Positions 9,492-19,275 of a stretch of DNA of 64,000 nucleotides are shown here, one piece after another. The stretch spans positions 205,090 through 269,089 of the forward strand of contig NZ_JAUYNB010000013.1 in the NCBI RefSeq assembly GCF_030699305.1, written 5' to 3'. The DNA comes from Novosphingobium sp. (GTDB lineage: Bacteria; Pseudomonadota; Alphaproteobacteria; Sphingomonadales; Sphingomonadaceae). The notes below the pieces were generated by a model. That model worked only from the letters and a program-made list of their open reading frames with translations. It was not told the DNA's origin and ran no database searches. Numbering within the stretch: the first letter of the stretch is position 1; each line of letters begins with the position of its first letter. The position numbers and the translations under genes are program-made.

Positions 9492-9619
9492 GGCATTCAT
9501 CCTTCAACTGACCGGACGGGATAGTCCGGCGTTGAGGATGGTTTACCGATTCGCCCGTGGCGTGAGCCTGAACTGGATCGACAGCCACCGTTCAGATTAA
9601 TGTCCACTTTGATGAACAG

Positions 9620-11833
9620 TTATTCGGGAACCGCCAGGCCGCTCCACTGCGCCAGGAACGCCAGGATATCCGCACCTTCCTCTACCACCTTGTCGGTCGG
9701 CTTGCCCGAACCATGGCCCGCGCGGGTTTCGATCCGGATCAGATGCGGTTTGGGTCCGGCCTGCGCGGCCTGAAGCGCAGCGATGTACTTGAACGAATGG
9801 CCCGGCACCACGCGGTCATCGGTATCAGCCGTGGTGACCAGCATCGCCGGGTAATTCACCGCCGGCTTGATGTTGTGATACGGCGAATAGGCCCGCAGCA
9901 CGCGGAAATCGGCTTCCTTGCCGGGGTAGCCATAATCATCGACCCAATACCGGCCAGCCGTGAACCGGTCGAACCGCAGCATGTCCATCACGCCGACTGC
10001 GGCATTCCCGGCCGCAAACAGATCGGGCCGCTGGTTGACCACAGCACCAACGAGCAGGCCCCCGTTGGAGCCGCCCTGCACCGTCAGCCCATCTTTGGGG
10101 GTGATCCCCTGCGCAATCAGGTATTCGCCTGCCGCGATGAAATCGTCGAACACATTCTGCTTGTTCGCCAGCCGCCCGCCATCATGCCAGGCCTTGCCGT
10201 ATTCGCCGCCACCGCGCAGGTTCGCCATCGCAAACACCCCGCCCGCTTCCAGCCACGCCATCCGCACCGCCGAAAACGCCGGGGTCAGCGACACATCGAA
10301 CCCGCCATACCCATAGAGCAGCGTCGGCGCGGCGCGGCCTGCGCTCGCCAGTCCCTTCTTGCGCACCACGAACATCGGCACCCGCGTGCCATCCTTCGAG
10401 GCATAGAACCGCTGTTCCACCGCATAATCGTCGGGTGAGAATGTCAGCTTCGGCAGCGCAAACGGGGTGCTGACGCCCGTATTGCTGTCAAACCGGTAGA
10501 TCGCGCTGGGCTGGTTGAAGCTGGAAAACGCGTAAAACGTTTCCGGGTCACCGGGCCGGCCGGTAAAGCCGGTCGCCTTGCCGATCGCGCTCAGCACGAT
10601 CTGACGCACCGGCTTACCGTCGAGTGAGACGACTTCAGCGGTCGAGGCCGCATCGCGCAAATAAGACAGGATCAGGCGATTGCCGACGATCTGCGCGCGA
10701 TCAAGGGTTTCCGCGCGTTCCGGGATAACGTCGCTAAAGCCGAACCGGACACCGGTGGGCGATGCCGCCGCGACAGGCGCTGCCGTCAGGTCCACTTTCA
10801 CGACCTTAAGCTTCGGCGCGTCCTTGTTGGTCGCGAAATACAGCGTATCGCCCATTCCTTCGATCAGCCGCCATTCGTGGTCCAGCCCCGACACCAGCGG
10901 ATGGACCTGCCAGCTGCGCTTGCCGCGTCCAGCCTTTGCTGCGGTCACCCCGCCGAGGCGCTGCCCGGCCAGCGGGATAGCGTGCAGTTCATACTTGGCA
11001 TCGGTCCCGCGTGAGGTGGAAATCACCATCCAGCGGTCATCCGCCGTGACAGTGGCAAAGTGGCCCAGTTCCGGACGGTCGGGCGTGGCATAGACCAGTT
11101 CATCGGCGGCTTGCGGCGTGCCGACCCGGTGGAAATAGATCGCCTGATTGGTGTTGAGCGACTGGAATTCCTGCCCCGGCTGCGGCTGGGGAAAGCGCGA
11201 ATAGAGGAAACCTTCGCTGCCCACCCACGCAATCCCGGTGAACTTGGCCCACTTGATCTCATCGGCCATGACCTTGCCGGTCTTCACGTCGATCAGCTTG
11301 ATCGTGCGCCAGTCAGATCCGCCGTCCTGCACCGAATAGGCCAGCAACTTGCCGTCGTGCGAAGGCACCCAGGCATCCAGCGCAGTCGCCCCGTCCTTCG
11401 CCCAGGTGTTGGGATCAATCAGCAGCCGAGGCGCACCATTCAGCCCGCTCCGGACAAACAGCTGCGACTGGTTCTGCAACCCTGAATTGCGGGTATAGAA
11501 ATACGCCTTCCCGGCCTTCTGCGGCAACCCGAACCGTTCGTAATCGGTCAGCGCCCGGATCCGCTGCGCGAACCAGTCACGCTGCGGCAGCGTCGTAAGA
11601 TAGGCCTGGGTCAGGCCATTCTGGCGCTTTACCCAGTCGGCCACCTCCGGATCGGTGCGGACATCGTTCTCCAGCCAGCGATAGGGGTCGGCCACACGCT
11701 CACCAAACTGAACTTCAACCAGATCCTGCTGGTACGTGTCGGGATATGTTAGCGTTGGCATCGGGTCAGCACTCACCAGCGTGGCAGTCGACAACAAAAC
11801 GGCACCCAGTAGGGTGCGGGACACGCGGCGCAT
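9620..11833 (-). CDS. Exported prolyl oligopeptidase (S9A)
   Basis: The protein has 737 residues. The start at 11833 has GGGGAGA upstream and gives a signal peptide (MRRVSRTLLGAVLLSTATLV...). The N-terminal propeller starts with DPYRWLEND, a hallmark of prolyl oligopeptidases. The C-terminal hydrolase carries Ser589 in GGSNGGLL, an Asp in DTDDRVVPGHS and a His in RAGHGSGKP, completing the catalytic triad. It hydrolyses short proline-containing peptides, here probably in the periplasm. It lies about 100 bases downstream of rplQ on the same strand and may receive read-through from the ribosomal operon. Confidence 0.93.
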   Translation of the reverse strand: MRRVSRTLLGAVLLSTATLVSADPMPTLTYPDTYQQDLVEVQFGERVADPYRWLENDVRTDPEVADWVKRQNGLTQAYLTTLPQRDWFAQRIRALTDYERFGLPQKAGKAYFYTRNSGLQNQSQLFVRSGLNGAPRLLIDPNTWAKDGATALDAWVPSHDGKLLAYSVQDGGSDWRTIKLIDVKTGKVMADEIKWAKFTGIAWVGSEGFLYSRFPQPQPGQEFQSLNTNQAIYFHRVGTPQAADELVYATPDRPELGHFATVTADDRWMVISTSRGTDAKYELHAIPLAGQRLGGVTAAKAGRGKRSWQVHPLVSGLDHEWRLIEGMGDTLYFATNKDAPKLKVVKVDLTAAPVAAASPTGVRFGFSDVIPERAETLDRAQIVGNRLILSYLRDAASTAEVVSLDGKPVRQIVLSAIGKATGFTGRPGDPETFYAFSSFNQPSAIYRFDSNTGVSTPFALPKLTFSPDDYAVEQRFYASKDGTRVPMFVVRKKGLASAGRAAPTLLYGYGGFDVSLTPAFSAVRMAWLEAGGVFAMANLRGGGEYGKAWHDGGRLANKQNVFDDFIAAGEYLIAQGITPKDGLTVQGGSNGGLLVGAVVNQRPDLFAAGNAAVGVMDMLRFDRFTAGRYWVDDYGYPGKEADFRVLRAYSPYHNIKPAVNYPAMLVTTADTDDRVVPGHSFKYIAALQAAQAGPKPHLIRIETRAGHGSGKPTDKVVEEGADILAFLAQWSGLAVPE

Positions 11834-11935
11834 CAAATTCTCCCCGAACGAAAAAGCGGTCGCAGAGCTAACGCCTGCGACCGCCATTTCAATCCGTGGA
11901 TCGACGAACGCCAGACGACGCCCGTTGGTATCCGC

Positions 11936-12346
11936 TTATTCGTCGTCGGCAGTGAACACCGGACCCGAATCCTGACCCTTGGCCGAAGTATCGCGGTCCA
12001 CCAGTTCGATCACGGCCATCGGCGCAGCGTCCGATGCGCGGATGCCGGCCTTGATCACGCGGGTGTAGCCACCGGCGCGATCAGCGTAGCGGGCCGCCAG
12101 AACGTCAAACAGTTTCGCCAGCTGCGCGTCATCCATCAGGCGGGTGTGCGCCAGGCGGCGGTTCGACAGCCCGCCGTGCTTGGCCAGCGTGATCAGCTTT
12201 TCCACATAGGGACGCAGTTCACGGGCCTTGGGCAGCGTGGTGGTGATCTGTTCGTGCTTGAGCAGCGCCGCCGCCATGTTGCGGAACATCGCCTTGCGGT
12301 GCGACGAGGTGCGGTTGAGCTTACGCCCACCAATTTTATGACGCAT
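11936..12346 (-). CDS. rplQ: 50S ribosomal protein L17
   Basis: The protein has 136 residues, with the family start [20 protein letters not shown] and the [16 protein letters not shown] segment. L17 binds 23S rRNA near the exit-tunnel side of the large subunit. The acidic C-terminal tail ending ADDE is common in alphaproteobacteria. It is the last ribosomal gene of the cluster, 170 bases after rpoA; that spacer holds two GC-rich hairpins. Confidence 0.97.
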   Translation of the reverse strand: MRHKIGGRKLNRTSSHRKAMFRNMAAALLKHEQITTTLPKARELRPYVEKLITLAKHGGLSNRRLAHTRLMDDAQLAKLFDVLAARYADRAGGYTRVIKAGIRASDAAPMAVIELVDRDTSAKGQDSGPVFTADDE

Positions 12347-12434
12347 AATTCAGTCCTTCGTTCGTAGGGGGCCCGTATCAGGTAGCCCGATCCTGGCAGC
12401 GTTCTCGGCAGCTGCCCCTTGCCGTTTCCCGCAT

Positions 12435-12508
12435 CCCCGCAAAGGCGGGGACGTCAGGCAATTTCAGGCCGGCTCCAGCAGGCCTGAGGCCCCCGCTTGC
12501 GCGGGGGC
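12435..12508. repeat. Two GC-rich hairpins in the rpoA-rplQ spacer
   Basis: CCCCGC/GGCGGG arms with an AAA(G) loop occupy 12435-12450. A second perfect 8-bp stem (12489-12496 with 12501-12508, loop TTGC) lies just after the rpoA stop. Neither has a clear T run, so they may be mRNA-stabilising or attenuating palindromes of the type scattered in sphingomonad genomes. Confidence 0.5.
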
Positions 12509-12516
12509 TCCAAGTT

Positions 12517-13575
12517 TCAGCCCAGCAGCTCTTGTTCGAGCTTCTTGGCCATTTCCTCGATGTTTTCCGGCGGCCAGCCAGGGATGTCCATGCCGAGGCG
12601 CAGGCCCATCGAGCTCAGGACTTCCTTGATCTCGTTGAGCGACTTGCGACCGAAATTCGGCGTACGGAGCATCTCGGCCTCGGTCTTCTGGACCAGGTCG
12701 CCGATGTAGATGATGTTGTCGTTCTTGAGGCAGTTGGCCGAACGGACCGACAGTTCCAACTCGTCCACCTTCTTGAGGAGGTAACGGTTGAGCTGGTTGG
12801 TATCGCCTTCTTCCGAAGCCGGAACTGCCACACCAATCATCGGCGAACCGCCCACCGGCAGCGCGTCTTCGAAGTGGACGAACAGCGCCAACTGGTCCTG
12901 CAGGATGCGCGCAGCGTAAGCCACCGCATCTTCCGGCGTGACCGTGCCGTCGGTTTCGACCGTCAGGCTCAGCTTGTCATAGTCAAGCTCCTGCCCGATG
13001 CGGGCATTGTCGACCTTGTAGGACACCTGACGCACCGGGGAATAGAGCGAGTCGATCGGAACCAGCCCGATCGGCGCATCAATCGGACGGTTCGCCACTG
13101 CGGGAACATAACCCTTGCCGGTATCTGCGGTCAGTTCCATGTTCAGCACCGCACCTTCGTCGAGGTGGCAGATCACGAGGTCCTTGTTCATCACCTCAAT
13201 GTCGCCAGACACGGCGATGTCACCAGCGGTAACAGCGCCGGGGCCGGTCGCCGACAGTTGCAGACGCTTGGGGCCTTCACCCTGCATGCGCAGTGCAATC
13301 TGCTTCACGTTCAGCACGATGTCGGTCACGTCTTCACGCACGCCGGCCAGCGACGAGAATTCGTGCAGCACGTTTTCCATCTTGATCGACGTGATCGCCG
13401 CGCCCTGGAGTGAGGACAGCAGCACACGGCGCAGCGCGTTGCCGAGCGTCAGTCCGAAACCGCGCTCCAGCGGCTCGGCGACGAACACGGCACGCCGCTT
13501 GGGGTCGTGGCCCGGCTTCACCTCAAGGGTGTTGGGCTTCTTGAGTTCCTGCCAGTTCTTGATGTTGACAGTCAT
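12517..13575 (-). CDS. rpoA: DNA-directed RNA polymerase subunit alpha
   Basis: The protein has 352 residues, slightly longer than E. coli alpha (329). The N-terminal dimerisation domain has [19 protein letters not shown]. The C-terminal domain that contacts UP elements and activators has [16 protein letters not shown] and [17 protein letters not shown]. The alpha dimer nucleates assembly of the polymerase core. It lies between rpsK and rplQ; rpsD is absent, as usual for alphaproteobacteria, so the classic S4 feedback on this operon is not expected here. Confidence 0.98.
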   Translation of the reverse strand: MTVNIKNWQELKKPNTLEVKPGHDPKRRAVFVAEPLERGFGLTLGNALRRVLLSSLQGAAITSIKMENVLHEFSSLAGVREDVTDIVLNVKQIALRMQGEGPKRLQLSATGPGAVTAGDIAVSGDIEVMNKDLVICHLDEGAVLNMELTADTGKGYVPAVANRPIDAPIGLVPIDSLYSPVRQVSYKVDNARIGQELDYDKLSLTVETDGTVTPEDAVAYAARILQDQLALFVHFEDALPVGGSPMIGVAVPASEEGDTNQLNRYLLKKVDELELSVRSANCLKNDNIIYIGDLVQKTEAEMLRTPNFGRKSLNEIKEVLSSMGLRLGMDIPGWPPENIEEMAKKLEQELLG

Positions 13576-13681
13576 AGACTTCCCCTAGGGTATTGTTCTG
13601 GCGGGAAAGGCCGCTGCCCCTGATGGAGCCGCGGCCGTTCCGAAAACGCAGCAACGCTGATGCGCTGCCGCGTGGCATCAA

Positions 13682-14071
13682 TCAGACGCGGCGACGCTTG
13701 GACGGGCGTACGCCGTTGTGCGGGATCGGCGTCACGTCGCGGATCGACGTGATGGTGAAACCCACCGCCTGCAGCGCGCGCAGCGCGCTTTCACGGCCCG
13801 AACCCGGGCCCTTCACTTCGACTTCCAGGGTGCGCACGCCGTGTTCGGCGGCCTTCTTGCCGGCATCGTCCGCTGCCACCTGAGCGGCGTAGGGCGTCGA
13901 TTTGCGGCTGCCCTTGAAACCCATCGTGCCGGCACTGGACCAGCTGATGGCGTTGCCCTGGGCGTCGGTGATGGTGATCATGGTATTGTTGAAGCTGGCA
14001 TTCACGTGGGCGATGCCGCTCGTGATGTTCTTCCGCTCGCGGCGCTTAATGCGCTGGGGTTCGCGTGCCAT
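13682..14071 (-). CDS. rpsK: 30S ribosomal protein S11
   Basis: The protein has 129 residues, with [19 protein letters not shown] and the basic end [11 protein letters not shown]11 sits on the 30S platform and helps shape the mRNA path at the E site. It follows rpsM by 57 bases in the alpha-operon part of the cluster and is upstream of rpoA. Confidence 0.98.
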   Translation of the reverse strand: MAREPQRIKRRERKNITSGIAHVNASFNNTMITITDAQGNAISWSSAGTMGFKGSRKSTPYAAQVAADDAGKKAAEHGVRTLEVEVKGPGSGRESALRALQAVGFTITSIRDVTPIPHNGVRPSKRRRV

Positions 14072-14128
14072 ATGGAATTCCTGTCAGGTATCGGGAAGGG
14101 AAAGCGATCAGTCGGTGACGACCGATGC

Positions 14129-14497
14129 TTACTTCTTCTTGCCGGCGATGGGCTTGGCCTTGCCCTTGCGGGTGCGGGCGTTCGTGTGGGTGCGCTGTCC
14201 GCGAACCGGCAGCCCCTTGCGGTGACGCAGGCCGCGATAGCAGGCCAGATCCATCAGGCGCTTGATGTTCATCGCGGTTTCACGACGCAGGTCACCTTCA
14301 ACGGTGTGATCCGCATCGATGGCTTCGCGAATATGCAGCACTTCCTGGTCAGACAGATCCTGCACCCGGCGGGTGTGATCAATGCCAAGCTTGTTCGCGA
14401 TCTGCTTCGCCTTGTGCGCGCCAATACCGTGAATGTAGGTGAGCGCGATGATAACGCGCTTGTTGGTGGGGATATTTACCCCGGCAATACGAGCCAC
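14129..14497 (-). CDS. rpsM: 30S ribosomal protein S13
   Basis: The protein has 122 residues, beginning [20 protein letters not shown] and containing [19 protein letters not shown] and a lysine-rich tail. S13 lies in the 30S head, contacts the P-site tRNA and forms the intersubunit bridge with L5. It normally follows secY/adk directly; here a gene for a secreted SRPBCC protein and a 219-base spacer intervene. Confidence 0.98.
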   Translation of the reverse strand: MARIAGVNIPTNKRVIIALTYIHGIGAHKAKQIANKLGIDHTRRVQDLSDQEVLHIREAIDADHTVEGDLRRETAMNIKRLMDLACYRGLRHRKGLPVRGQRTHTNARTRKGKAKPIAGKKK

Positions 14498-14716
14498 TTA
14501 GTTCTCCATGCTCCACAGGGAAAGGCGGATGCCAGACCCTATCTCAACGCTTCACTGCGATGGAACGGCAAAAAGCCCGGTTGGCGCGCACAATGGCTGA
14601 CGCTTGCCGGACTGACCCGCCTGTATCGAGTGAACCGCGCGCTTAGGGCGATTCGACTTCGCTGTCAACGCTGGCCTGACCGGGCACAAGCAATCGGAGG
14701 GCTTCACCCGCCCTCG

Positions 14717-15310
14717 TCAGGGCAACGGCGCACGGTCCGGCGAGGCCCCGCCGCCGACCGGAGTCAACCGCGCCGCGAGGCGTTGAACCTGTTCTGCCAG
14801 CACCCGGTCCACCAGCGGCGCGACATCCGCCAACTTCATCCGCATGTAGCCGCCGACAACATAGTTCCAGATGATCGTCGTGCCGCCGCCTTCGACCGGC
14901 TTGAACGTGATCGTCAGTGTCGCGTGAACGGCCTCGCCCTGCAAAGGACCGAGGCCGCCGGTCATCCGCAGCACCCGGCGAACGGGATCGGCATAGACGA
15001 CATGGGCATGCTCGACACTGCCCATCCGCTGCCCCGGCAGTGCATCCTTCGGCACCGGGAGCTTTTCGCAAAAGCAGCCGGTCGCCTGCGGATCGAGATA
15101 GAGATTGGACGCATCGCCGGAATAAGTATGGTCGCCTGACCACCAGCGGTTGATCGCAACCGTTTCCAGCCACGCTTCGCCCGGGCTGGCCGGAACAGTC
15201 GCCTCGTTGCGACTGACGAAGCCATTTTCGGTCAGGCCCGACACTTCGGCATGCGCGGGCAGTGCAACTGTCGCCGCCAGCACCGCAACCGCACAACGGA
15301 ACAATCGCAT
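14717..15310 (-). CDS. Secreted SRPBCC-fold protein inside the ribosomal cluster
   Basis: The protein has 197 residues. The start at 15310 has GGAAAGG eight bases upstream and gives a signal peptide (MRLFRCAVAVLAATVALPAHA). The mature part has the SRPBCC/START-like pattern of polyketide-cyclase and Aha1-like proteins: SPGEAWLETVAINRWWSGDHTY, then VRRVLRMTGGLGPLQG, LTITFKPVEGGGTTIIWNY and a long C-terminal helix. This fold binds small hydrophobic ligands; no ligand can be named. It sits 43 bases after adk and 219 bases before rpsM, so it is probably cotranscribed with ribosomal genes although its product is exported. Confidence 0.8.
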   Translation of the reverse strand: MRLFRCAVAVLAATVALPAHAEVSGLTENGFVSRNEATVPASPGEAWLETVAINRWWSGDHTYSGDASNLYLDPQATGCFCEKLPVPKDALPGQRMGSVEHAHVVYADPVRRVLRMTGGLGPLQGEAVHATLTITFKPVEGGGTTIIWNYVVGGYMRMKLADVAPLVDRVLAEQVQRLAARLTPVGGGASPDRAPLP

Positions 15311-15353
15311 CGGCCAGCCTTTCCGCTTCAGCGCCAGCCGAACCGGCAACGCC

Positions 15354-16001
15354 TCAGCCCGCGATAACGCGTTCAATCGCCGCCGTCACGTGATCCATTT
15401 CAGCCATGCCGTTGACCCGCGTAACGATCCCGCGCGCGTCGTAGATCGGCAGTATCGGCGCAGTCTTCGCACGGTATTCGGCCATCCGGGTGCGCACGGT
15501 TGCTTCGTTGTCATCCGGGCGGCGCTTGAATTCCGTGCTGCCGCACTTGTCGCAAACGCCCAGCTGGCGGGGCTGTTCGAACGTGTCGTGATAACCCTTG
15601 CCGCAATTGGCGCAGGTAAACCGGCCGGTGATGCGCTCAACCAGCGCGTCTTCATCAACGTCCAGTTCGATCACGTGATCCAGCTTGCGGCCTCGTGAAC
15701 CTAGGATCGCGTCAAGCGATTCAGCCTGCGCTGCCGTGCGCGGATAGCCATCAAAGATCGCGCCAATGCCCGGCCCCATCGCGTCCAGCTCATCGCCGAT
15801 CAGCGCCGAGACGATCTCGTCAGAGACCAGCTCGCCGCGCTCCATCACTGCCTTTGCCTGCAACCCGACCGGGGTGCCGGCCTTGACCGCCGCGCGCAGC
15901 ATATCACCGGTCGACAGCTGCCGCATGCTGTGCGCTTCGACGAGCCGCTGGGCTTGCGTGCCCTTGCCCGCTCCCGGCGGTCCAAGCAGGATGATGTTCA
16001 C
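15354..16001 (-). CDS. adk: Adenylate kinase (zinc-lid type)
   Basis: The protein has 215 residues and catalyses ATP + AMP = 2 ADP. The P-loop GPPGAGKGTQA is at residues 7-17, DGYPRTAAQAE follows in the core, and the LID carries four cysteines (CANC and CDKC pairs), which in this family bind a structural zinc. Residues VRTRMAEYRAKT belong to the closing lid and core. adk after secY is conserved in many bacteria; the spacing here is 43 bases. Confidence 0.97.
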   Translation of the reverse strand: MNIILLGPPGAGKGTQAQRLVEAHSMRQLSTGDMLRAAVKAGTPVGLQAKAVMERGELVSDEIVSALIGDELDAMGPGIGAIFDGYPRTAAQAESLDAILGSRGRKLDHVIELDVDEDALVERITGRFTCANCGKGYHDTFEQPRQLGVCDKCGSTEFKRRPDDNEATVRTRMAEYRAKTAPILPIYDARGIVTRVNGMAEMDHVTAAIERVIAG

Positions 16002-16044
16002 AGTTGCGGTCCCCTCTGTTTCCTTGCCGGCCCAGTGCCGCGCG

Positions 16045-17412
16045 TCAGCGCATGCGGCCCTTGAGCTTCGCCTTCTTGATCAGATCCCCGTACTGGTGGG
16101 CCAGCAGGTGCGACTGGATCTGGGTAATCGTATCGACTGTCACGTTCACCACGATCAAGAGGCTGGTGCCGCCCAGGAACATCATGTTGATGCCGGTCTG
16201 GGCGATCCAGTATTCCGGCACGACGCAGACAATCGTCAGGTAAATCGCGCCGATCACGGTGATGCGGGTGAGGACATAGTCGAGATAATTGGCCGTGTTC
16301 TTGCCGGGGCGAATGCCCGGAATGAACCCGCCATTACGCTTCAGGTTCTCCGAGGTTTCTTCCGGATTGAACACCACGGCAGTGTAGAAGAAGCAGAAGA
16401 AGATGATGCCCATCGCATAGAGCAGCATATACAGCGGCTTGCCGTGTGCCAGGTACTGGTTGAGGTTGACGATGAACGAACCCATTGGCGTGTCAGGCGA
16501 TACGGAATTGCCTGCGAACTGGGTGATCGTCAGCGGCAACAGCAGCAGCGAACTGGCGAAGATCGGCGGGATCACGCCCGCAGTGTTGAGCTTCAGCGGA
16601 AGATGGCTGCGATCCGCCTGCATCATGCCCTTCTGGCTGGCACGCTTTGGATACTGGATCAGCAGCCGCCGCGTGGCGCGTTCCATGAAACAGATTATCA
16701 GGATCATCGCGACCAGCATCAGGGTCAACAGCGCAATCGTCAGGCCGCTGATGGCGCCGGTGCGGCCGCCTTCAAACATGTTGACGATGAATGTCGGCAT
16801 CTGCGCGACAATCCCGGCCATGATGATCAACGAAATGCCGTTGCCGATCCCGCGACTGGTGATCTGTTCCCCCAGCCACAGCAGGAACATGGTGCCGCCG
16901 ATCAGGCTGATCACCGCCCCCACCTTGAACATCATGCCTGGATTGACCACCGCCTGAAGTCCGCTCGACGCGCCATACGCCTCAAGCCCGGATGCCACGA
17001 ACCAGCCCTGAATCGCCGTCAGCAGCACCGCGCCATAGCGGGTGTACTGGTTGAGCTTCTTGCGCCCGCTTTCGCCCTCCTTCTTCAGCGCAGCCAACGC
17101 CGGATGCAGCGAGGCCGCGAGTTGGACGACGATGGAGGCCGTAATATAGGGCATCACGCCCAGCGCGATCAGGCTCATCCGCTCAAGGCTGCCGCCAGAG
17201 AACGTGTTGAACAGATCAAGAATCCCGCCGCGGGTCTGGTCGTAGAGCGTCTCCAGCACCAGCGGATTAACGCCGGGCAGCGGCACGAAGCTGAGGAAAC
17301 GGAACACAACCAACGCCCCGATCGTGAACCAGATGCGGTTCTTGAGTTCGGTTGCTTTGGAAAAGTTTGCGAGACTCATGTTGCTCGCAATGTTGTCGGC
17401 GCGTGATGCCAT
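16045..17412 (-). CDS. secY: Protein translocase subunit SecY
   Basis: The protein has 455 residues and ten expected transmembrane segments. SecY forms the channel of the Sec translocon. Family signatures include FVPLPGVNP near the N-terminus, GGSLERMSLIALGVMPYITASI in the plug/TM2 region, and FNPEETSENLKRNGGFIPGIRPG in the C5 loop that contacts SecA and the ribosome. The spacing to rplO is 152 bases and holds a GC-rich palindrome. Truncation is not apparent. Confidence 0.98.
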   Translation of the reverse strand: MASRADNIASNMSLANFSKATELKNRIWFTIGALVVFRFLSFVPLPGVNPLVLETLYDQTRGGILDLFNTFSGGSLERMSLIALGVMPYITASIVVQLAASLHPALAALKKEGESGRKKLNQYTRYGAVLLTAIQGWFVASGLEAYGASSGLQAVVNPGMMFKVGAVISLIGGTMFLLWLGEQITSRGIGNGISLIIMAGIVAQMPTFIVNMFEGGRTGAISGLTIALLTLMLVAMILIICFMERATRRLLIQYPKRASQKGMMQADRSHLPLKLNTAGVIPPIFASSLLLLPLTITQFAGNSVSPDTPMGSFIVNLNQYLAHGKPLYMLLYAMGIIFFCFFYTAVVFNPEETSENLKRNGGFIPGIRPGKNTANYLDYVLTRITVIGAIYLTIVCVVPEYWIAQTGINMMFLGGTSLLIVVNVTVDTITQIQSHLLAHQYGDLIKKAKLKGRMR

Positions 17413-17529
17413 CTGGGGGATATGCCTTGATGTGGGTCCGGTCCGGACCGCGTGTCAGTGCCATATAGGCACGAACCCGCGATGTCGAACCCCCGAAGCC
17501 GCACCATCCCCGCATCCCCGCACGGGGAT

Positions 17530-17554
17530 ATCCCCGCATCCCGGATGCGGGGAT
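17530..17554. repeat. Perfect GC-rich palindrome between rplO and secY
   Basis: Arms 17530-17541 and 17543-17554 (ATCCCCGCATCC and its complement) are separated by one base, and partial copies of CATCCCCGCA occur just to the left (17505-17530). It resembles the small intergenic palindromes seen elsewhere in the window. As RNA it would form a stable hairpin inside the polycistronic message. Confidence 0.65.
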
Positions 17555-17564
17555 GGCCAGAGCC

Positions 17565-18092
17565 TTACTTCGCTGCCTTGTTGGCTTCGCGGCGGGCCGT
17601 CTTCTTTTCATGCTCGCTGGGCTGGGCAGCAGGCAGTTCGACCGAACCACCAGCGGCTTCAACCGCGGCGCGGGCACCGGCGGAAACGCCGTCGACAGCA
17701 AACTTTGCCTTGGCCGAGAAATCGCCCTTGCCCAGCAGCCGGACGCCGTCCTTGCCGCCGCGCGCGAGGCCAGCGGCCTTCAGCGCAGCGTGGTCGATCA
17801 CGGCGTTGACGTCGAGCTTGCCCGAGTCGATCGCCTTCTGGATCAGGCCCAGGTTGGCTTCAGCGAAGTCCTTGGCGAAGATGTTGTTGAAGCCGCGCTT
17901 CGGAATCCGCATGTGCAGCGGCATCTGGCCGCCTTCGAAGCCGTTGACCGATACGCCCGAACGCGCCTTGGCACCCTTCTGGCCGCGGCCAGCAGTCTTG
18001 CCCTTGCCCGAACCGATACCACGGCCGACGCGCATCCGGCCCTTGCGGGCACCGGCATTGTCACGGAGTTCATTGAGTTTCATAAATTGCAC
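17565..18092 (-). CDS. rplO: 50S ribosomal protein L15
   Basis: The protein has 175 residues, starting [20 protein letters not shown], followed by the glycine/lysine-rich extension [18 protein letters not shown] that penetrates 23S rRNA. The C-terminus is longer than in E. coli (144 residues) and ends in a Lys/Ala-rich tail, common in this order. In most bacteria rplO follows rpmD directly; here two acyltransferase genes and a terminator come between, so a local promoter is likely (see 18128-18156). Confidence 0.97.
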   Translation of the reverse strand: MQFMKLNELRDNAGARKGRMRVGRGIGSGKGKTAGRGQKGAKARSGVSVNGFEGGQMPLHMRIPKRGFNNIFAKDFAEANLGLIQKAIDSGKLDVNAVIDHAALKAAGLARGGKDGVRLLGKGDFSAKAKFAVDGVSAGARAAVEAAGGSVELPAAQPSEHEKKTARREANKAAK

Positions 18093-18127
18093 TCGCTTTC
18101 GCTTTAGTCGCGCTAATGGAAGCGGCG

Positions 18128-18156
18128 CCCTTAAGCGAAGGCCGGGGCGATGTCAC
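18128..18156 (-). promoter_or_regulatory. Candidate promoter for rplO-secY-adk
   Basis: On the minus strand a -35-like GTGACA (18151-18156) is separated by 17 bases from TAAGGG (18128-18133), about 35 bases before the rplO start. The arrangement resembles the candidate rpsL promoter at 34609-34637. A start site here would restore rplO-secY transcription after the terminator behind rpmD. The match is weak and based on spacing. Confidence 0.3.
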
Positions 18157-18174
18157 CCCCCTTTATACGATGGT

Positions 18175-19275
18175 TCAGCCAGCCGCCCCCGCCCGGGCCG
18201 CAATCCGGCGGCGCAGCGCCTCGATCCGAACGTCGACGAACCGCACCAGAACCCAGGCCAGCGCGCAGGTAACAAGCAACGTGGCGATGGTCAGCAGCGA
18301 CGGACTGGCTTTCAGCAGTGGCAGCGCGCCCAGCATCGCGAACACCAGCAAATGCCCCAGATAGACCGGAAACGACAGCTCACCGATTGCGCGATCGACG
18401 GCCGAACGCTGGCTCCAGCCATGAATGGCCGGCAAGGCGAGCGCGACCAGCGTCAGCAGGGCAAGGCGCGGCGGGGAGAAAAACTGGTCGTGCGGCCAGT
18501 CTCCGCTCCACCAGGGCCAGGTCAGTATGGCCACCGGAACCGCCAGCGCCAGCGCCTTGGCGGCATTGCCCACCCATAGCGCGCGATCTGAGGCCCACAC
18601 CCGGTAAGCGAGCACCCCGGCAAGAAACAACGCCAGTTCGAACGGGAAGAATCGATAGCTCCACGGATCATCGACCAGCCCACCCCCGGCCGCCAGCGCG
18701 CGCGCGGCCAGCGACAGCGCCAGCACGACCACGATCGCCTTGACCGAGCGGCGCGCAATGAACGGAGCGACGGCGTAAAACATCAGCTCCAGGCTGAGCG
18801 ACCAGGCCATCGGGATCATCATGTAGTTGATGACCTCGCCCGCACCACTCGCCTTGAACGTGGCGGTCCACGCCAGTTGGCCGTCCTCGACCGTCAGCCA
18901 CAGCGGAAGTTCCTGCCCGATTGCAGTGAAGTTCAGCGCCCCCAACCCGATTCGCTCGCCCAGCCCGATCCGATCATCGGCATAGATCCCCAGCGGCGTG
19001 GTTCCGCCCTGCACCTCGACCAGCGCGAACACAGCCAGGTGCAGCGCCAGGAACAGGTAATACATCGCAAAAATGCGGATCGCGCGGTTGGTGTAGAATG
19101 CGCGGTTCAGCGCCGGGCGGTCATAGCGCTCGTTCAGAACCAGCCCCATGTAGAAGCCGGAAATGATGAAAAAGCACTGCACCGCAACCGCGCCGCCCGT
19201 CATGGCATAGCCGCCCAGCCCGCCAGTGTGCTCGAACAGCACGATCGCAGCCAGCAACAGGCGCAGCAGCCCCAT
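18175..19275 (-). CDS. Membrane acyltransferase 3 family protein (OafA/YrhL-like), second of a pair
   Basis: The protein has 366 residues and about ten hydrophobic segments. The N-terminus MGLLRLLLAAIVLFEHTGGL contains the conserved Arg and His of the acyltransferase-3 family, and FFIISGFYMGLVLNERYDRP matches its conserved second motif. Such enzymes move acetyl or other acyl groups onto surface polysaccharides, lipid A or peptidoglycan. Its start overlaps the stop of the preceding acyltransferase by one base. The pair lies between rpmD and rplO, an unusual place for envelope-modifying genes. Confidence 0.9.
   Translation of the reverse strand: MGLLRLLLAAIVLFEHTGGLGGYAMTGGAVAVQCFFIISGFYMGLVLNERYDRPALNRAFYTNRAIRIFAMYYLFLALHLAVFALVEVQGGTTPLGIYADDRIGLGERIGLGALNFTAIGQELPLWLTVEDGQLAWTATFKASGAGEVINYMMIPMAWSLSLELMFYAVAPFIARRSVKAIVVVLALSLAARALAAGGGLVDDPWSYRFFPFELALFLAGVLAYRVWASDRALWVGNAAKALALAVPVAILTWPWWSGDWPHDQFFSPPRLALLTLVALALPAIHGWSQRSAVDRAIGELSFPVYLGHLLVFAMLGALPLLKASPSLLTIATLLVTCALAWVLVRFVDVRIEALRRRIAARAGAAG

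Noticed and set aside
15766..17406. 546-codon plus-strand open frame opposite secY and adk
   Set aside because: Translation is His/Gln/Arg-rich without domain; secY and adk on the other strand are certain.
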